A DNA stretch of 64,000 bases, from NCBI GenBank assembly GCA_963715285.1, contig CAVQRU010000002.1, positions 248,001-312,000 on the forward strand, read 5' to 3'. Shown piece by piece: positions 52,422-60,385 of the stretch. Within the stretch, counting starts at the first letter, position 1. Every line of letters starts with the position of its first letter. The notes below the pieces were generated by a model. The model made no database searches. It was not told the DNA's origin and saw only the letters and a list, made by a program, of their open reading frames with translations. A program made the position numbers and the translations under genes. Origin of the DNA: Sva-07 sp963715285 (GTDB taxonomy: Bacteria > Actinomycetota > Acidimicrobiia > Acidimicrobiales > Ilumatobacteraceae).

Positions 52422-53573
52422 ATGACGTACGTCGGTGACCGTCTCGTCTTCGATGCCGACAGCCATGTGATGGAACTGCCGGGCTGGTTGGAGGACTTCG
52501 CCGATGGCTCGATCGCCGACAGCCTGCGTCCGCTCGCGCTCGGTGGCGCAGGAGCACTCGCCGATCGCGCCGTTGCGGAGGCCGCCGGTCGCCAGGCCGG
52601 GGGAGTGGCAACGCTCGACCCCGACCCGATCGAACTCCTGCGCGCGAAGGGATGGGGTGCCGTCGGGGCCTTCGACTCCACCGAGCGGTCCTTCGTGCTG
52701 GACCAGCTCGGCTTCGCAGCGCAGCTGGTGTTCCCGACCTTCGCCGCGACGCAGTTCGCCGGCAGCGACCTCGATCTCCTCTATGGAGGCTCCGACGCGC
52801 TCAACCGGGCGATGGCGGCCTTCTGCGCCGACGATCGTCGCCTCCTCGCCGTCGCGTCGGTGCCGTGGGGCGACCCGACTCGTACGACCGAGTGCGCACG
52901 GCGCGCCATCGACGACGGGTGTCGGGCCGTCATGGTGCCCACCGATCTCCCGCGAGGGGTGGTGTCACCGACCCACCCCGATCACCACCCGCTGTGGGCG
53001 CTCCTCGAGGCCGAGAACGTCCCGGTGGTGAGCCACATCGGCGGCGGCGGCCGTCCGGTTCGTCGCGGCTTCCACGACAACGGCCACACGGTCACCGACT
53101 TCCTCGGCGGCGGCGAGAACGTCCGGGCGAAGGACTTCATGGCGATCCACCAGCGCCCGGAGGTGTTCTGGGCGGCGATGGTGCTCGACGGCATGTTCGA
53201 ACGGTTCCCCGGCCTGCGCGGAGCATCGGTCGAGGAGGGCGCGATGTGGGTCGTGCCGTGGATCCGGCGACTCGATCGGGCGATGCAGTTCGCGAAGACC
53301 GAACCACCGCTGCGCGAGCTCACGAAGCTGCCGAGCGAGTACGTGCACGACCACCTCAGGTTCACCCCGTTCGCCGGCGAGCCCGTCGGTTGGATGGTCG
53401 AGCAGGCAGGGGCCGACCTGTTCATGTTCTCCTCCGACTATCCGCACCCCGAGGGCACGAAGGACCCCGTCGACCGGTTCGAGTCGACGATGGACACCTC
53501 CGACGCCACCGTCATGGACGGGTTCTACCGTGCGAACTTCGCATCGCTCTACCGCGACGCCGTTCCCGTGTGA
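52422..53573 (+). CDS. amidohydrolase_2-family metal-dependent hydrolase
   Basis: The 383-residue protein matches the amidohydrolase_2 (ACMSD-like) family: RLVFDADSHVMELP (the DxxxH variant of the first metal motif), VVSHIGGGG, EEGAMWVVPWIRRLDRAM and FSSDYPHPEGTKDPV with the C-terminal metal-site Asp. Such enzymes are decarboxylases or hydrolases of aromatic or terpenoid compounds and are abundant in actinobacteria. The metallophosphoesterase gene follows after 10 bp, so the two are probably co-transcribed. Confidence 0.88.
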   Translation: MTYVGDRLVFDADSHVMELPGWLEDFADGSIADSLRPLALGGAGALADRAVAEAAGRQAGGVATLDPDPIELLRAKGWGAVGAFDSTERSFVLDQLGFAAQLVFPTFAATQFAGSDLDLLYGGSDALNRAMAAFCADDRRLLAVASVPWGDPTRTTECARRAIDDGCRAVMVPTDLPRGVVSPTHPDHHPLWALLEAENVPVVSHIGGGGRPVRRGFHDNGHTVTDFLGGGENVRAKDFMAIHQRPEVFWAAMVLDGMFERFPGLRGASVEEGAMWVVPWIRRLDRAMQFAKTEPPLRELTKLPSEYVHDHLRFTPFAGEPVGWMVEQAGADLFMFSSDYPHPEGTKDPVDRFESTMDTSDATVMDGFYRANFASLYRDAVPV

Positions 53574-53583
53574 GCTGCTCTGC

Positions 53584-54315
53584 ATGAAGCTCCTCTGCAC
53601 GGCGGACCTGCACTATCGGTTGCCACAGCTCGACTGGCTCGTCGAACAAGCCGGCGACGTCGACGTGGTCGTCATCCCCGGTGATCATCTCCAGGTCGTG
53701 GGCGCCGCACCGCTCGAGGTGCAGATCGTGGTGGTCTCCAAGTATCTCGAGCGGTTGTCCGAACGATCCCTCGTTCTCGCGTCGTCGGGCAACCACGATC
53801 TCGATGGTCCCGGCCCGACCGGCGAGCAAGCCACCGGTTGGCTGCAGGAGCTGGCGTCGGAGCGGCTGGTGGTCGACGGCCAGTCCGCCGACCTCGACGG
53901 TGTGCGGTTCACCGTGTGTCCCTGGTGGGACGGGCCGATGACGCGGCAACTCGTCGACGACCAGCTCGCGGCCGCTGCGGTCGACCGCCCCGACCGCTGG
54001 ATCTGGGTGTACCACTCGCCGCCGGCCGATTCTCCGCTGTGCCAGGCCGGTGCCAAGGCGTACCCCGACGCCGACCTCGCCGCATGGATCGACCGGTGGC
54101 ATCCGGACCTGGTGATCTGCGGGCACATCCACCAGGCGCCGTGGGTGGCGGGCGGCGGCTGGGTCGATCGACGCGGCTCCACCTGGCTGGTCAACGCCGG
54201 GCACCAACCGGGTCCGATGCCCGCCCATGTGGTGATCGACCTCGATGCCGGCACCGCCGAGTGGGTCGCCCTGCCGGACCGTGAACTCGTCGAGATGAGC
54301 TTTGGTCCGTCCTGA
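53584..54315 (+). CDS. calcineurin-like metallophosphoesterase
   Basis: The 243-residue protein has the binuclear metal motifs of the family: LCTADLHY, VVVIPGDH, ASSGNHDLDG, YHSPPAD and CGHIHQAPW. It hydrolyses a phosphomonoester or phosphodiester; the substrate is not known. It begins 10 bp after the amidohydrolase gene. The start at 53584 is the ATG directly before the first motif. Confidence 0.9.
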   Translation: MKLLCTADLHYRLPQLDWLVEQAGDVDVVVIPGDHLQVVGAAPLEVQIVVVSKYLERLSERSLVLASSGNHDLDGPGPTGEQATGWLQELASERLVVDGQSADLDGVRFTVCPWWDGPMTRQLVDDQLAAAAVDRPDRWIWVYHSPPADSPLCQAGAKAYPDADLAAWIDRWHPDLVICGHIHQAPWVAGGGWVDRRGSTWLVNAGHQPGPMPAHVVIDLDAGTAEWVALPDRELVEMSFGPS

Positions 54316-54326
54316 TCACGTCGCGA

Positions 54327-54812
54327 TCAGTAGTCGAGGTCGGGCATCCTCGCCGAGCCCGGGCTGACCGGCTTGGTCTGGTGGTGCATCAGCGTGCTCA
54401 GGACCTCGTCGAGCATCCCGAGATGTCCGGAGTCACCCGCGTACTGGCGCTTGACGTCGGTCAGGTGCCCGGTGAGGTTGTCGAGACGCGTGGCGAGAGC
54501 CCGAGCCACGTCGAGCAGGACATCGGGGCGCTCGAGTAGGAACGACTCGCCGTCGTCGGCCTGCAACACCGTGCAGTCCGAGAGCGCTCGGACGGTCGCA
54601 GTCGACGGTCGCTGCAGCACGGTCGACATCTCCCCGAGCACGGCGCCGGGTGTGTCGAGCACGGCCAGGGTGACCCCGTCCCGATCGATCGACACCGATC
54701 CCTCGACCAGGATCACGATCGACCCGAACGGCGCGCCCTGTGCCACGATCACGTCGCCGCCGGAGAAGGTCCGGCGCGGAAGTCCTGCGCAGCGCTCGAC
54801 GAGGTCGGTCAC
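54327..54812 (-). CDS. cyclic-nucleotide-binding-domain protein
   Basis: The 161-residue protein contains a cNMP-binding fold with the phosphate cassette PGAVLGEMSTVLQRPSTATV and a C-terminal helical part (VLLDVARALATRLDNLTGHL). There is no DNA-binding domain or catalytic domain, so it could be a cNMP sensor or protein-interaction module. GTG 54812 is used; upstream sequence reads into the divergent SRAP gene. A related protein is at 63225. Confidence 0.8.
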   Translation of the reverse strand: MTDLVERCAGLPRRTFSGGDVIVAQGAPFGSIVILVEGSVSIDRDGVTLAVLDTPGAVLGEMSTVLQRPSTATVRALSDCTVLQADDGESFLLERPDVLLDVARALATRLDNLTGHLTDVKRQYAGDSGHLGMLDEVLSTLMHHQTKPVSPGSARMPDLDY

Positions 54813-54863
54813 GTCGTCAGTCTGACACGTCCACAACGGCCACGGCCCGATGCGACCGATGCG

Positions 54864-54869
54864 TAACCT
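54864..54869 (+). promoter_or_regulatory. -10 box of a probable leaderless promoter (SRAP gene)
   Basis: TAACCT ends 7 nt before the ATG at 54877, which encodes the catalytic-Cys N-terminus MCGRF. Confidence 0.45.
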
Positions 54870-54876
54870 GCAGTTC

Positions 54877-55599
54877 ATGTGCGGCCGGTTCGTGTCAGCG
54901 GGAAGTCCGGATCGAATCGCGGCGTACTTCGACCCGGTCGTACCGACCGAGGTCGTGGCCGAGTCGCTCGGGCAGAACTTCAACGTGGCTCCCACGCAGG
55001 ACGTCTACGGGCTCGTGGGCAGCGGCGACGGGACCGCCCGTCTCGACGCCTTTCACTGGGGCCTGGTGCCGAGCTGGGCCAAGGACCGCAGGATCGGCTC
55101 GCGCATGATCAACGCCCGCGCCGAGACACTCGCCGAGAAGCCTGCGTTCAAGGGCCTGCTCAAGACGAAGCGGTGCATCGTGCCGATGGACGGGTTCTAC
55201 GAATGGAAGGCGGGGGTCGACGGCGGACCGGTGAACGCGAAGGGCAAGCTGCTCAAGCAGCCGATGTTCATCCATCGCGCGGATGGAAATCCGCTCGCGG
55301 TCGCCGGGCTCTGGACACGGTGGAAGGACCCCGACGACCCTGATGGCCGCTGGCTCCACAGCGTCACGGTGATCACCACTGCGGCGAATGCCACGGTGGC
55401 GCCGATCCACGACCGGATGCCCGCGATCCTGCCGAGCGACGTCTGGGCCACGTGGCTCGATCCCGGTCTCGGCGATCCTGGCGCGCTCGTCCCCCTCCTG
55501 GTGGGATGTGACGATGATCTCCTCGTCATGCACGAGGTGTCGACCGACGTCAACAACGTCCGCAACAACCGGCCCGATCTGATCGAACCGTCGACCTGA
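54877..55599 (+). CDS. SRAP/HMCES-type abasic-site crosslinking protein
   Basis: The 240-residue protein is a full SRAP-domain protein (YedK/HMCES). Cys2 in MCGRFVSA becomes N-terminal after Met removal and forms a thiazolidine crosslink with abasic sites in single-stranded DNA, protecting them. Also visible are SRMINARAETLAEKPAF, MDGFYEWK with the catalytic Glu, and PIHDRMPAILP with the His. A bidirectional hairpin (TCGACCTGA/TCAGGTCGA, 55591-55628) spans its stop and that of the convergent HIT gene. Confidence 0.93.
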   Translation: MCGRFVSAGSPDRIAAYFDPVVPTEVVAESLGQNFNVAPTQDVYGLVGSGDGTARLDAFHWGLVPSWAKDRRIGSRMINARAETLAEKPAFKGLLKTKRCIVPMDGFYEWKAGVDGGPVNAKGKLLKQPMFIHRADGNPLAVAGLWTRWKDPDDPDGRWLHSVTVITTAANATVAPIHDRMPAILPSDVWATWLDPGLGDPGALVPLLVGCDDDLLVMHEVSTDVNNVRNNRPDLIEPST

Positions 55600-55628
55600 C
55601 GTTCGGGTCGAGCTCTCCCTCAGGTCGA
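55591..55628. terminator. bidirectional hairpin between SRAP and HIT genes
   Basis: TCGACCTGA (55591-55599) and TCAGGTCGA (55620-55628) are perfect complements and include the two convergent stop codons. Confidence 0.5.
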
Positions 55629-56042
55629 GACTCCCTGGGCGCCTGCGACACGGAGTTCGGAACGGATCGCCTCGGCCCAGGCGTCGAGGTCGCCTCGATC
55701 GACCGACGCGGCGGCGTTCGCAAAGCTGAGTTGGGCCATCGACGACGTCGGGATCACGTGGACGTGGGTGTGCGGCACCTCGTAGCCGGCCACGATCACG
55801 CCGATGCGGTCGCACTCGAACGCCGCCTGCTGCGCCTTGCCGATCGTGTGCGCGACCGCGAACAGGTGGGCGGCCAGCTCCGGTGGTGCGTCGATCCAGT
55901 GGTCGATCTCCGCGATCGGGACGACCAGCACGTGCCCTGGCGCCATCGGATTGATCGACAGGAAGCCGACGCACTGCTCGTCTCGCCACACGAACGTGCC
56001 GGGGAACTCGCCCTGGATGATCTTCGTGAACACGGTGGTCAT
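55620..56042 (-). CDS. HIT-family protein
   Basis: The 140-residue protein has the HIT triad VPHTHVHVIPTS and the N-terminal VFTKIIQGEFPGTFVWRDEQ typical of the HinT branch. HinT-like enzymes hydrolyse phosphoramidates of AMP. It is divergent to pgsA; the two starts are 23 bp apart and the two -10 boxes overlap. Confidence 0.92.
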   Translation of the reverse strand: MTTVFTKIIQGEFPGTFVWRDEQCVGFLSINPMAPGHVLVVPIAEIDHWIDAPPELAAHLFAVAHTIGKAQQAAFECDRIGVIVAGYEVPHTHVHVIPTSSMAQLSFANAAASVDRGDLDAWAEAIRSELRVAGAQGVST

Positions 56043-56048
56043 GCCCGC

Positions 56049-56058
56049 ACCATACGCT
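56049..56058. promoter_or_regulatory. overlapping divergent -10 boxes (HIT / pgsA)
   Basis: The minus-strand box TATGGT (reverse complement of 56049-56054) is 6 nt from the HIT ATG; the plus-strand box TACGCT (56053-56058) is 7 nt from the pgsA GTG. They share the two bases TA at 56053-56054. Confidence 0.5.
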
Positions 56059-56065
56059 GTGCCCG

Positions 56066-56701
56066 GTGAGCGACCCCACAGCCGCCGACGAGACGCCGCC
56101 GTCGATGTTCGACGGGATCTGGAGCATCCCGAATCTGTTCACGCTGCTCCGTCTCCTGTGTCTCCCACTATTCCTCTATGTCCTCTTCGGCCGCGACAAC
56201 CCGGTCGGGGCGGCGCTGCTCCTCGGCGGGCTCAGCGCAACCGACTGGGTCGACGGCTTGCTCGCTCGCCGTCTGGGCCAGGTGAGCGAATTCGGCAAGG
56301 TGTTCGACCCGACCGTCGACCGGCTCCTGTTCATCGTGGCGATCACTGCGATCATTCTCGACGGAGCGATTCCGCTGTGGTTCGCGATCGCGGTGCTCGC
56401 CCGAGAGGTCCTGGTCGGTCTGATGATGGCGATCGCAACGCTCGTCTACAAGATGCCGCGCATCGACGTGACCTACCTCGGCAAGGTGGCCACCGCACTG
56501 CTGATGTTCGCCGTTCCCGGGTTCCTCATCGGCAGCAGCGACGAGTCGTACGCCGACCTGTTCCAGGTGGTGGCCTGGATCTTGGGGATTCCCGGGCTGA
56601 TTCTGAGTTGGTGGACCGGCATCGCCTATATTCCGCAGGTGCGACAGGCGATTGCGGCTGGTGGATCCTCTCGCCCCGATGCAGTCACAGCCGACGCCTG
56701 A
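56066..56701 (+). CDS. pgsA: CDP-alcohol phosphatidyltransferase
   Basis: The 211-residue, multi-helix membrane protein shows the full CDP-alcohol phosphotransferase signature: Asp60, Asp63-Gly64, Ala67-Arg68, Gly77, Asp81 and Asp85 (DWVDGLLARR ... FGKVFDPTVD). In this gene order it corresponds to mycobacterial PgsA2/PgsA, making phosphatidylglycerophosphate or a related anionic lipid; the exact alcohol is not determinable. The GTG start fits the -10 box 7 nt upstream. Confidence 0.9.
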   Translation: MSDPTAADETPPSMFDGIWSIPNLFTLLRLLCLPLFLYVLFGRDNPVGAALLLGGLSATDWVDGLLARRLGQVSEFGKVFDPTVDRLLFIVAITAIILDGAIPLWFAIAVLAREVLVGLMMAIATLVYKMPRIDVTYLGKVATALLMFAVPGFLIGSSDESYADLFQVVAWILGIPGLILSWWTGIAYIPQVRQAIAAGGSSRPDAVTADA

Positions 56702-56708
56702 ACCCAGA

Positions 56709-56714
56709 TACGGT
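56709..56714 (+). promoter_or_regulatory. -10 box of a probable leaderless promoter (gcvH)
   Basis: TACGGT ends 6 nt before the ATG at 56721, in the 19-bp gap after pgsA, so the gcvH-FHA-merR group can start its own transcript. Confidence 0.4.
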
Positions 56715-56720
56715 GGCCCC

Positions 56721-57101
56721 ATGAACATCCCTTCCGACCTCCGCTACTCGACCGATCACGAATGGGTCCGCGTCGACGGCGACACCGTCACGATCGGAAT
56801 CACCGAGTTCGCACAGGACGCTCTCGGCGACGTGGTCTTCGTGGAGCTGCCGGAAACCGGCACGAGCGTGGCCGCCGGAGCGACGTTCAGCGAGGTCGAG
56901 AGCACCAAGTCGGTGAGCGACATCTACGCACCGGTGACCGGATCGATCAGCGCGGTCAACGACACGCTGGAGTCCGCTCCCGAGTTGCTCAACAGCGATC
57001 CGTACGGCGACGGATGGATCTGCCGGATCCGGATGGCCGATCCATCCGAACTCGACGGACTCATGGACGCCGACGCGTACCGAGCACTGACGGAGGCCTG
57101 A
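56721..57101 (+). CDS. gcvH: glycine cleavage system H protein
   Basis: The 126-residue protein is a complete H protein: STDHEWVRVDGDTVTIGITE and the lipoyl domain FSEVESTKSVSDIYAPVTGS with the lipoylated Lys63. It shuttles the methylamine group from P to T protein. The FHA gene follows after 1 bp and the merR after that, so the three are co-expressed. Confidence 0.95.
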   Translation: MNIPSDLRYSTDHEWVRVDGDTVTIGITEFAQDALGDVVFVELPETGTSVAAGATFSEVESTKSVSDIYAPVTGSISAVNDTLESAPELLNSDPYGDGWICRIRMADPSELDGLMDADAYRALTEA

Positions 57102-57102
57102 C

Positions 57103-57591
57103 TTGAGCAACTACGTGTTCTGCAACCAGTGCGGTCACCGCAATCCGCCGTCGAGCAGTTTCTGTTCGAGCTGCGGCTCACCGCTCGATTCGCTCGACGA
57201 TCGAACGATCACGCTCTCGACCGTCGACCCGTTGCAGGACGCGCCCGGCGTGGACGACGACATCCACGTGCCGGTGGGCGACCTCCCGGTCGAGGTCGGC
57301 GTACTGATCGTGCGCGCCGGCGCGCAGGCCGGGGCCCGTTTCTCGCTCGAGGAACCCGTCACCCGCCTCGGTCGACACCCCGACTCCGAGATCAGCCTCG
57401 ACGACATCACCGTGTCCCGCCGTCACGCGGAGATCGAGCGGACGCCGGAGGGCCATGTCGTCACCGACGCCGGCTCGCTGAACGGCACGTACGTGAACCA
57501 GGAACGGATCGAACGGATGCTGCTGCGTCACGGCGACGAGTTGCAGATCGGCAAGTTCCGTCTCGTCTACTTCGAACGGCCCGATGCCTGA
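57103..57591 (+). CDS. FHA-domain protein with N-terminal zinc ribbon (GarA/OdhI-like)
   Basis: The 162-residue protein starts at TTG 57103, 1 bp after the gcvH stop. It has an N-terminal zinc ribbon (CNQC at 7-10, CSSC at 21-24), a linker with DDRTITLSTVDP that could hold the phosphorylated Thr, and an FHA domain (VTRLGRHPDSEISLDDITVS, then RRHAEIERTPEGH, GSLNGTYVNQ). In mycobacteria GarA/Rv1827 is a kinase substrate that regulates 2-oxoglutarate dehydrogenase and glutamate dehydrogenase; the neighbours match. The zinc ribbon is extra relative to GarA. Confidence 0.88.
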   Translation: MSNYVFCNQCGHRNPPSSSFCSSCGSPLDSLDDRTITLSTVDPLQDAPGVDDDIHVPVGDLPVEVGVLIVRAGAQAGARFSLEEPVTRLGRHPDSEISLDDITVSRRHAEIERTPEGHVVTDAGSLNGTYVNQERIERMLLRHGDELQIGKFRLVYFERPDA

Positions 57592-58576
57592 CTCGGTGCA
57601 GCCCAGCGTGACGCCCGACGTCGTTGCGACCGCGCCGGTCGTGCCGTCGGGAGGCCACCTCTCGATCGGCGAAGTCCTGGCGCTGCTCCTCGAGGAGTTT
57701 CCGGACGTGACGATCTCCAAGATCCGGTTTCTCGAGAGCCAGGGCCTGATCGATCCCGAACGGACGGCGTCGGGATACCGGAAGTTCTACGCGGACGACG
57801 TCGAACTCCTGCGGTGCATCCTGCGCGAACAACGTGAGAACTATCTGCCGTTGCGGGTGATCAAGGACCGCATCGACTCCGGGGAGATCGATCCCACCAA
57901 CGAGCACCCGCGGCCGCGAGGCATCAAGAACGTCAGCGAGGCGAGCGACGTTCCCCGCCCCGACACCCACCCGAGTGCGGGTGGGGCGCGACGCACCTCG
58001 GAGTCGGACGGAGCCGACGAACCGGCGGTCACCGGTGCAGCGGTCCTGTTCCAACGCACCGACGGTGGATCGCCGACACCGGCGGATGACGCGCCGGAGC
58101 CGTCGAGGGCCGCACCGGCCGGTCAGCACGCACGAGACACCGTGGCGACCGCCGCCCCTGCCACGACTGCGGAGACCTCGGCTGCGGTGCTGCCGGGCGT
58201 GCTGCTGGACGCCGACGAGCTCTGCGCACTGGCCGGGATCGGGCGAGACCAACTCGCCGACCTCCAGTCGTACGGTGTGGTCACGTCCACGTCGAACCGG
58301 CCCGAGGGTCCGTTCGACGAGAACGCGGTCGAGATCGCTTCGGCGTCGAAGCTGCTCCTCGATGCCGGCCTCGAAGCCCGTCACCTGCGTGGCTGGCGGG
58401 TTGCCGCCGATCGGGAAGCGGGCCTGCTCGAACAGCTGATCCAACCTCTGCTTCGCCAGCGCAACCCCGAGGCGCGAGCGCAGGCGGTCAGCCAGTTGAA
58501 CGATCTCGAACAGGTCGGCAGCCGGCTGCGTTCGGCGATGATGCGCTCTGCATTCGAGCATCACGGCCCGCACTGA
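57584..58576 (+). CDS. ftsR: MerR-family regulator, FtsR-like
   Basis: The 330-residue protein has an N-terminal MerR winged helix (GGHLSIGEVLALLLEEFPDV, SKIRFLESQGLIDPERTASG, YRKFYADDVELLRCIL). A long Ala/Pro/Thr-rich linker (about 115-200) separates it from a C-terminal helical domain (ALAGIGRDQLADLQSYGVVT, LLDAGLEARHLRGWRV). This is the Rv1828/FtsR orthologue position, a regulator of ftsZ and division genes in corynebacteria. The start overlaps the FHA stop. Confidence 0.85.
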   Translation: MPDSVQPSVTPDVVATAPVVPSGGHLSIGEVLALLLEEFPDVTISKIRFLESQGLIDPERTASGYRKFYADDVELLRCILREQRENYLPLRVIKDRIDSGEIDPTNEHPRPRGIKNVSEASDVPRPDTHPSAGGARRTSESDGADEPAVTGAAVLFQRTDGGSPTPADDAPEPSRAAPAGQHARDTVATAAPATTAETSAAVLPGVLLDADELCALAGIGRDQLADLQSYGVVTSTSNRPEGPFDENAVEIASASKLLLDAGLEARHLRGWRVAADREAGLLEQLIQPLLRQRNPEARAQAVSQLNDLEQVGSRLRSAMMRSAFEHHGPH

Positions 58577-58608
58577 GACCTGACGGGGCGTGGCCCGGTG
58601 CTGGCGGT

Positions 58609-58614
58609 TACAGT
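58609..58614 (+). promoter_or_regulatory. -10 box of a probable leaderless promoter (DUF151 gene)
   Basis: TACAGT ends 7 nt before the GTG at 58622, which is also where family similarity begins. Confidence 0.4.
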
Positions 58615-58621
58615 GAGCGTC

Positions 58622-59107
58622 GTGGTCCCCCTGGAGCTGATCGGTGTCCGTGTCGAAGTGCCGGCCAACACGCCCATGGTGCTCCTGCGTGAGTCCGACG
58701 GACGCCATCGTCTCCTGCCGATCTACATCGGCAGCCCCGAGGCGTCGGCGATCCATTACGCACTCGAAGGCGTCGTGCCACCACGGCCGCTGACCCACGA
58801 TCTGTTCCTGATCGCGCTCGGCGAGCTCGGCGCCACGGTCACACAGGTCGTCGTCACCGAGATGCGCGACCGCACGTACTTCGCCGAACTGCATCTCGCC
58901 ACGGCTGAGGGCGAGCGCGTCCTCTCGGCCCGACCTTCCGACGCCATCGCACTGGCGGTGCGCTGCGGTGCGCCGCTGTTCGCATCCGAACAGCTGATCG
59001 ACGAGGTCGGACAGGAACCCGCACTCGAGCCCGAGGACGACGCCGCCGAGATCATCGACGAGTTCAAGGACTTCATCGAGAACGTCTCGCCCGAAGACTT
59101 CCAGTAG
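58622..59107 (+). CDS. DUF151 bifunctional-nuclease-family protein
   Basis: The 161-residue protein is a DUF151 member (Rv1829 position): PLELIGVRVEVPANTPMVLL, LPIYIGSPEASAIHYALEGV and SARPSDAIALAVRCGAPLFA. A plant relative has DNase and RNase activity; the actinobacterial role is unclear. GTG 58622 is preferred over 58598 because of the -10 box and family start. The last codons and stop are part of a 38-bp direct repeat whose other copy lies at 61131-61168. Confidence 0.88.
   Translation: MVPLELIGVRVEVPANTPMVLLRESDGRHRLLPIYIGSPEASAIHYALEGVVPPRPLTHDLFLIALGELGATVTQVVVTEMRDRTYFAELHLATAEGERVLSARPSDAIALAVRCGAPLFASEQLIDEVGQEPALEPEDDAAEIIDEFKDFIENVSPEDFQ
59070..59107 (+). repeat. 38-bp direct repeat, copy 1 (3' end of DUF151 gene)
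   Basis: The repeat begins ACTTCATCGAGAACGTCT and ends with the DUF151 stop codon TAG. It is identical to 61131-61168. Confidence 0.95.
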
Positions 59108-59422
59108 GTCCGCACGCTGGTGCGATGCCCGAGAACAGTCCCTGAACAGGGGGGATGAGGGCAATGGGATCACCAGCTCTGACCAGCCATCATCACCGGT
59201 ATCTGGAAATCCTGAGGACTCGCTGAGGACTGATTGAGGACCGATGCCCTCGAGCCGACCGCCGCACCCTCAGTACCGCCCGGTCCCGATCGCGGCTCCA
59301 GGGCGATCTCTGGCCGGACAACGTCCGCTGGAGATGTCTCGGCCGGCAGGTGTCGCCGAAGGCCCCTACCGGTCACGGTGAGATGTGCATAGCGTCAGAA
59401 GTGAAGCAGGAGGGAGTCAGAC
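59108..59422. other. non-coding left part of the inserted segment
   Basis: No gene is seen. The stretch holds three 11-bp direct repeats (59213-59245), TAGCGT near 59391 as a candidate -10, and the ribosome binding site AGGAGGGA of the lipoprotein gene. Confidence 0.5.
59213..59245. promoter_or_regulatory. three tandem 11-bp direct repeats (TGAGGAC core)
   Basis: TGAGGACTCGC, TGAGGACTGAT and TGAGGACCGAT follow each other at exactly one helical turn. OmpR/PhoB-type response regulators bind such direct repeats; the spacing to the lipoprotein gene (about 180 bp) is compatible with an activator or distal site. Confidence 0.4.
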
Positions 59423-60115
59423 ATGAGGCACCATCCATTGGTCCTGCTCACGGCACTCGTCTTCGCGATGGCCGCTTGCGACAGCAGCGACGACGCTTCC
59501 ACGACCGCCCCGGACGCTTCGTCCAGCGAGGCTGCCACGACCACGCCGACCGTCGTCGCGACCACATCGGTGCCCGACACGTCGGCATCGGAGGTCGGTG
59601 AGGCCCAGGAGACCTCGGTCGAGGTGTTCTCCTTCACTGATGACGACCTGTGCGAGTGGGTGACCCAAGAGGAACTCACAGGGTTCATCACCGAAGCGCT
59701 CGACTGGAACGGCAGCGCAATCCAGACCCCGCCCGATGCGCCGGCCAAGTGCGAATGGCGCGTAGTTGGAGACGAGGAGGGAGAGATCGGGTTCGTCGAG
59801 GCGTACGACGCGACCCGTGAACTCCAGACTTGGGAGAACCAGCCCTTCGATTTCGCTGCGCTCGATGTCGTCGACTTCAGCGACAGCTCTCCCCTCGAGG
59901 GCGGCGAGACAGCGGTTTCGGGCCATCCGGATCTCAGCGACGGGGTCGTCGCCTACAACTACGGATATGGCATCGACGTGTTCTGGGTGCCACCCCGAGA
60001 CGAATACCTCGCCCTCTCCTTCCCCCTGATCAGCGGGGCATCCGAGATCTGGGGAGACGCCGCATACTTCGCAGTCGCAGACCAGATCCTTCGTGAACTC
60101 GCCTGGGTCGACTGA
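59423..60115 (+). CDS. lipoprotein in inserted segment
   Basis: The 230-residue protein has a lipoprotein signal peptide (LVFAMAAC lipobox, Cys19), a Thr/Ser/Ala-rich linker to about residue 65 and a globular domain with a cysteine pair (DDDLCEWVTQEELTGFI and APAKCEWRVVGDEEG), similar in layout to DUF3558-type actinobacterial lipoproteins. AGGAGGGA lies 9 nt before the ATG. It is the first gene after the 38-bp repeat. Confidence 0.82.
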   Translation: MRHHPLVLLTALVFAMAACDSSDDASTTAPDASSSEAATTTPTVVATTSVPDTSASEVGEAQETSVEVFSFTDDDLCEWVTQEELTGFITEALDWNGSAIQTPPDAPAKCEWRVVGDEEGEIGFVEAYDATRELQTWENQPFDFAALDVVDFSDSSPLEGGETAVSGHPDLSDGVVAYNYGYGIDVFWVPPRDEYLALSFPLISGASEIWGDAAYFAVADQILRELAWVD

Positions 60116-60385
60116 TTCACCACGATCTCGGCGGCGACTCCACTCACGGTGCCGCCGGCCACGGTGACCAGTGACCGGTAGTACCGGTTCGAGCCGGTCA
60201 ACGAGCGAACCATTCAGAACCCCAACCAAAGGCTGGCCGCACCCCCGGATCACCGTCAACCATGACAAGAGGCCGGAGGTGTGGTCCTCCTCGGACGCCA
60301 GGCGACGAGCAACGTGTGTGTCCCCCATCCGGCCAAGTTCCTGCGCGGTGGCGGTGAACGCATCGTTTCGGGCAAAGTGGGCGGC

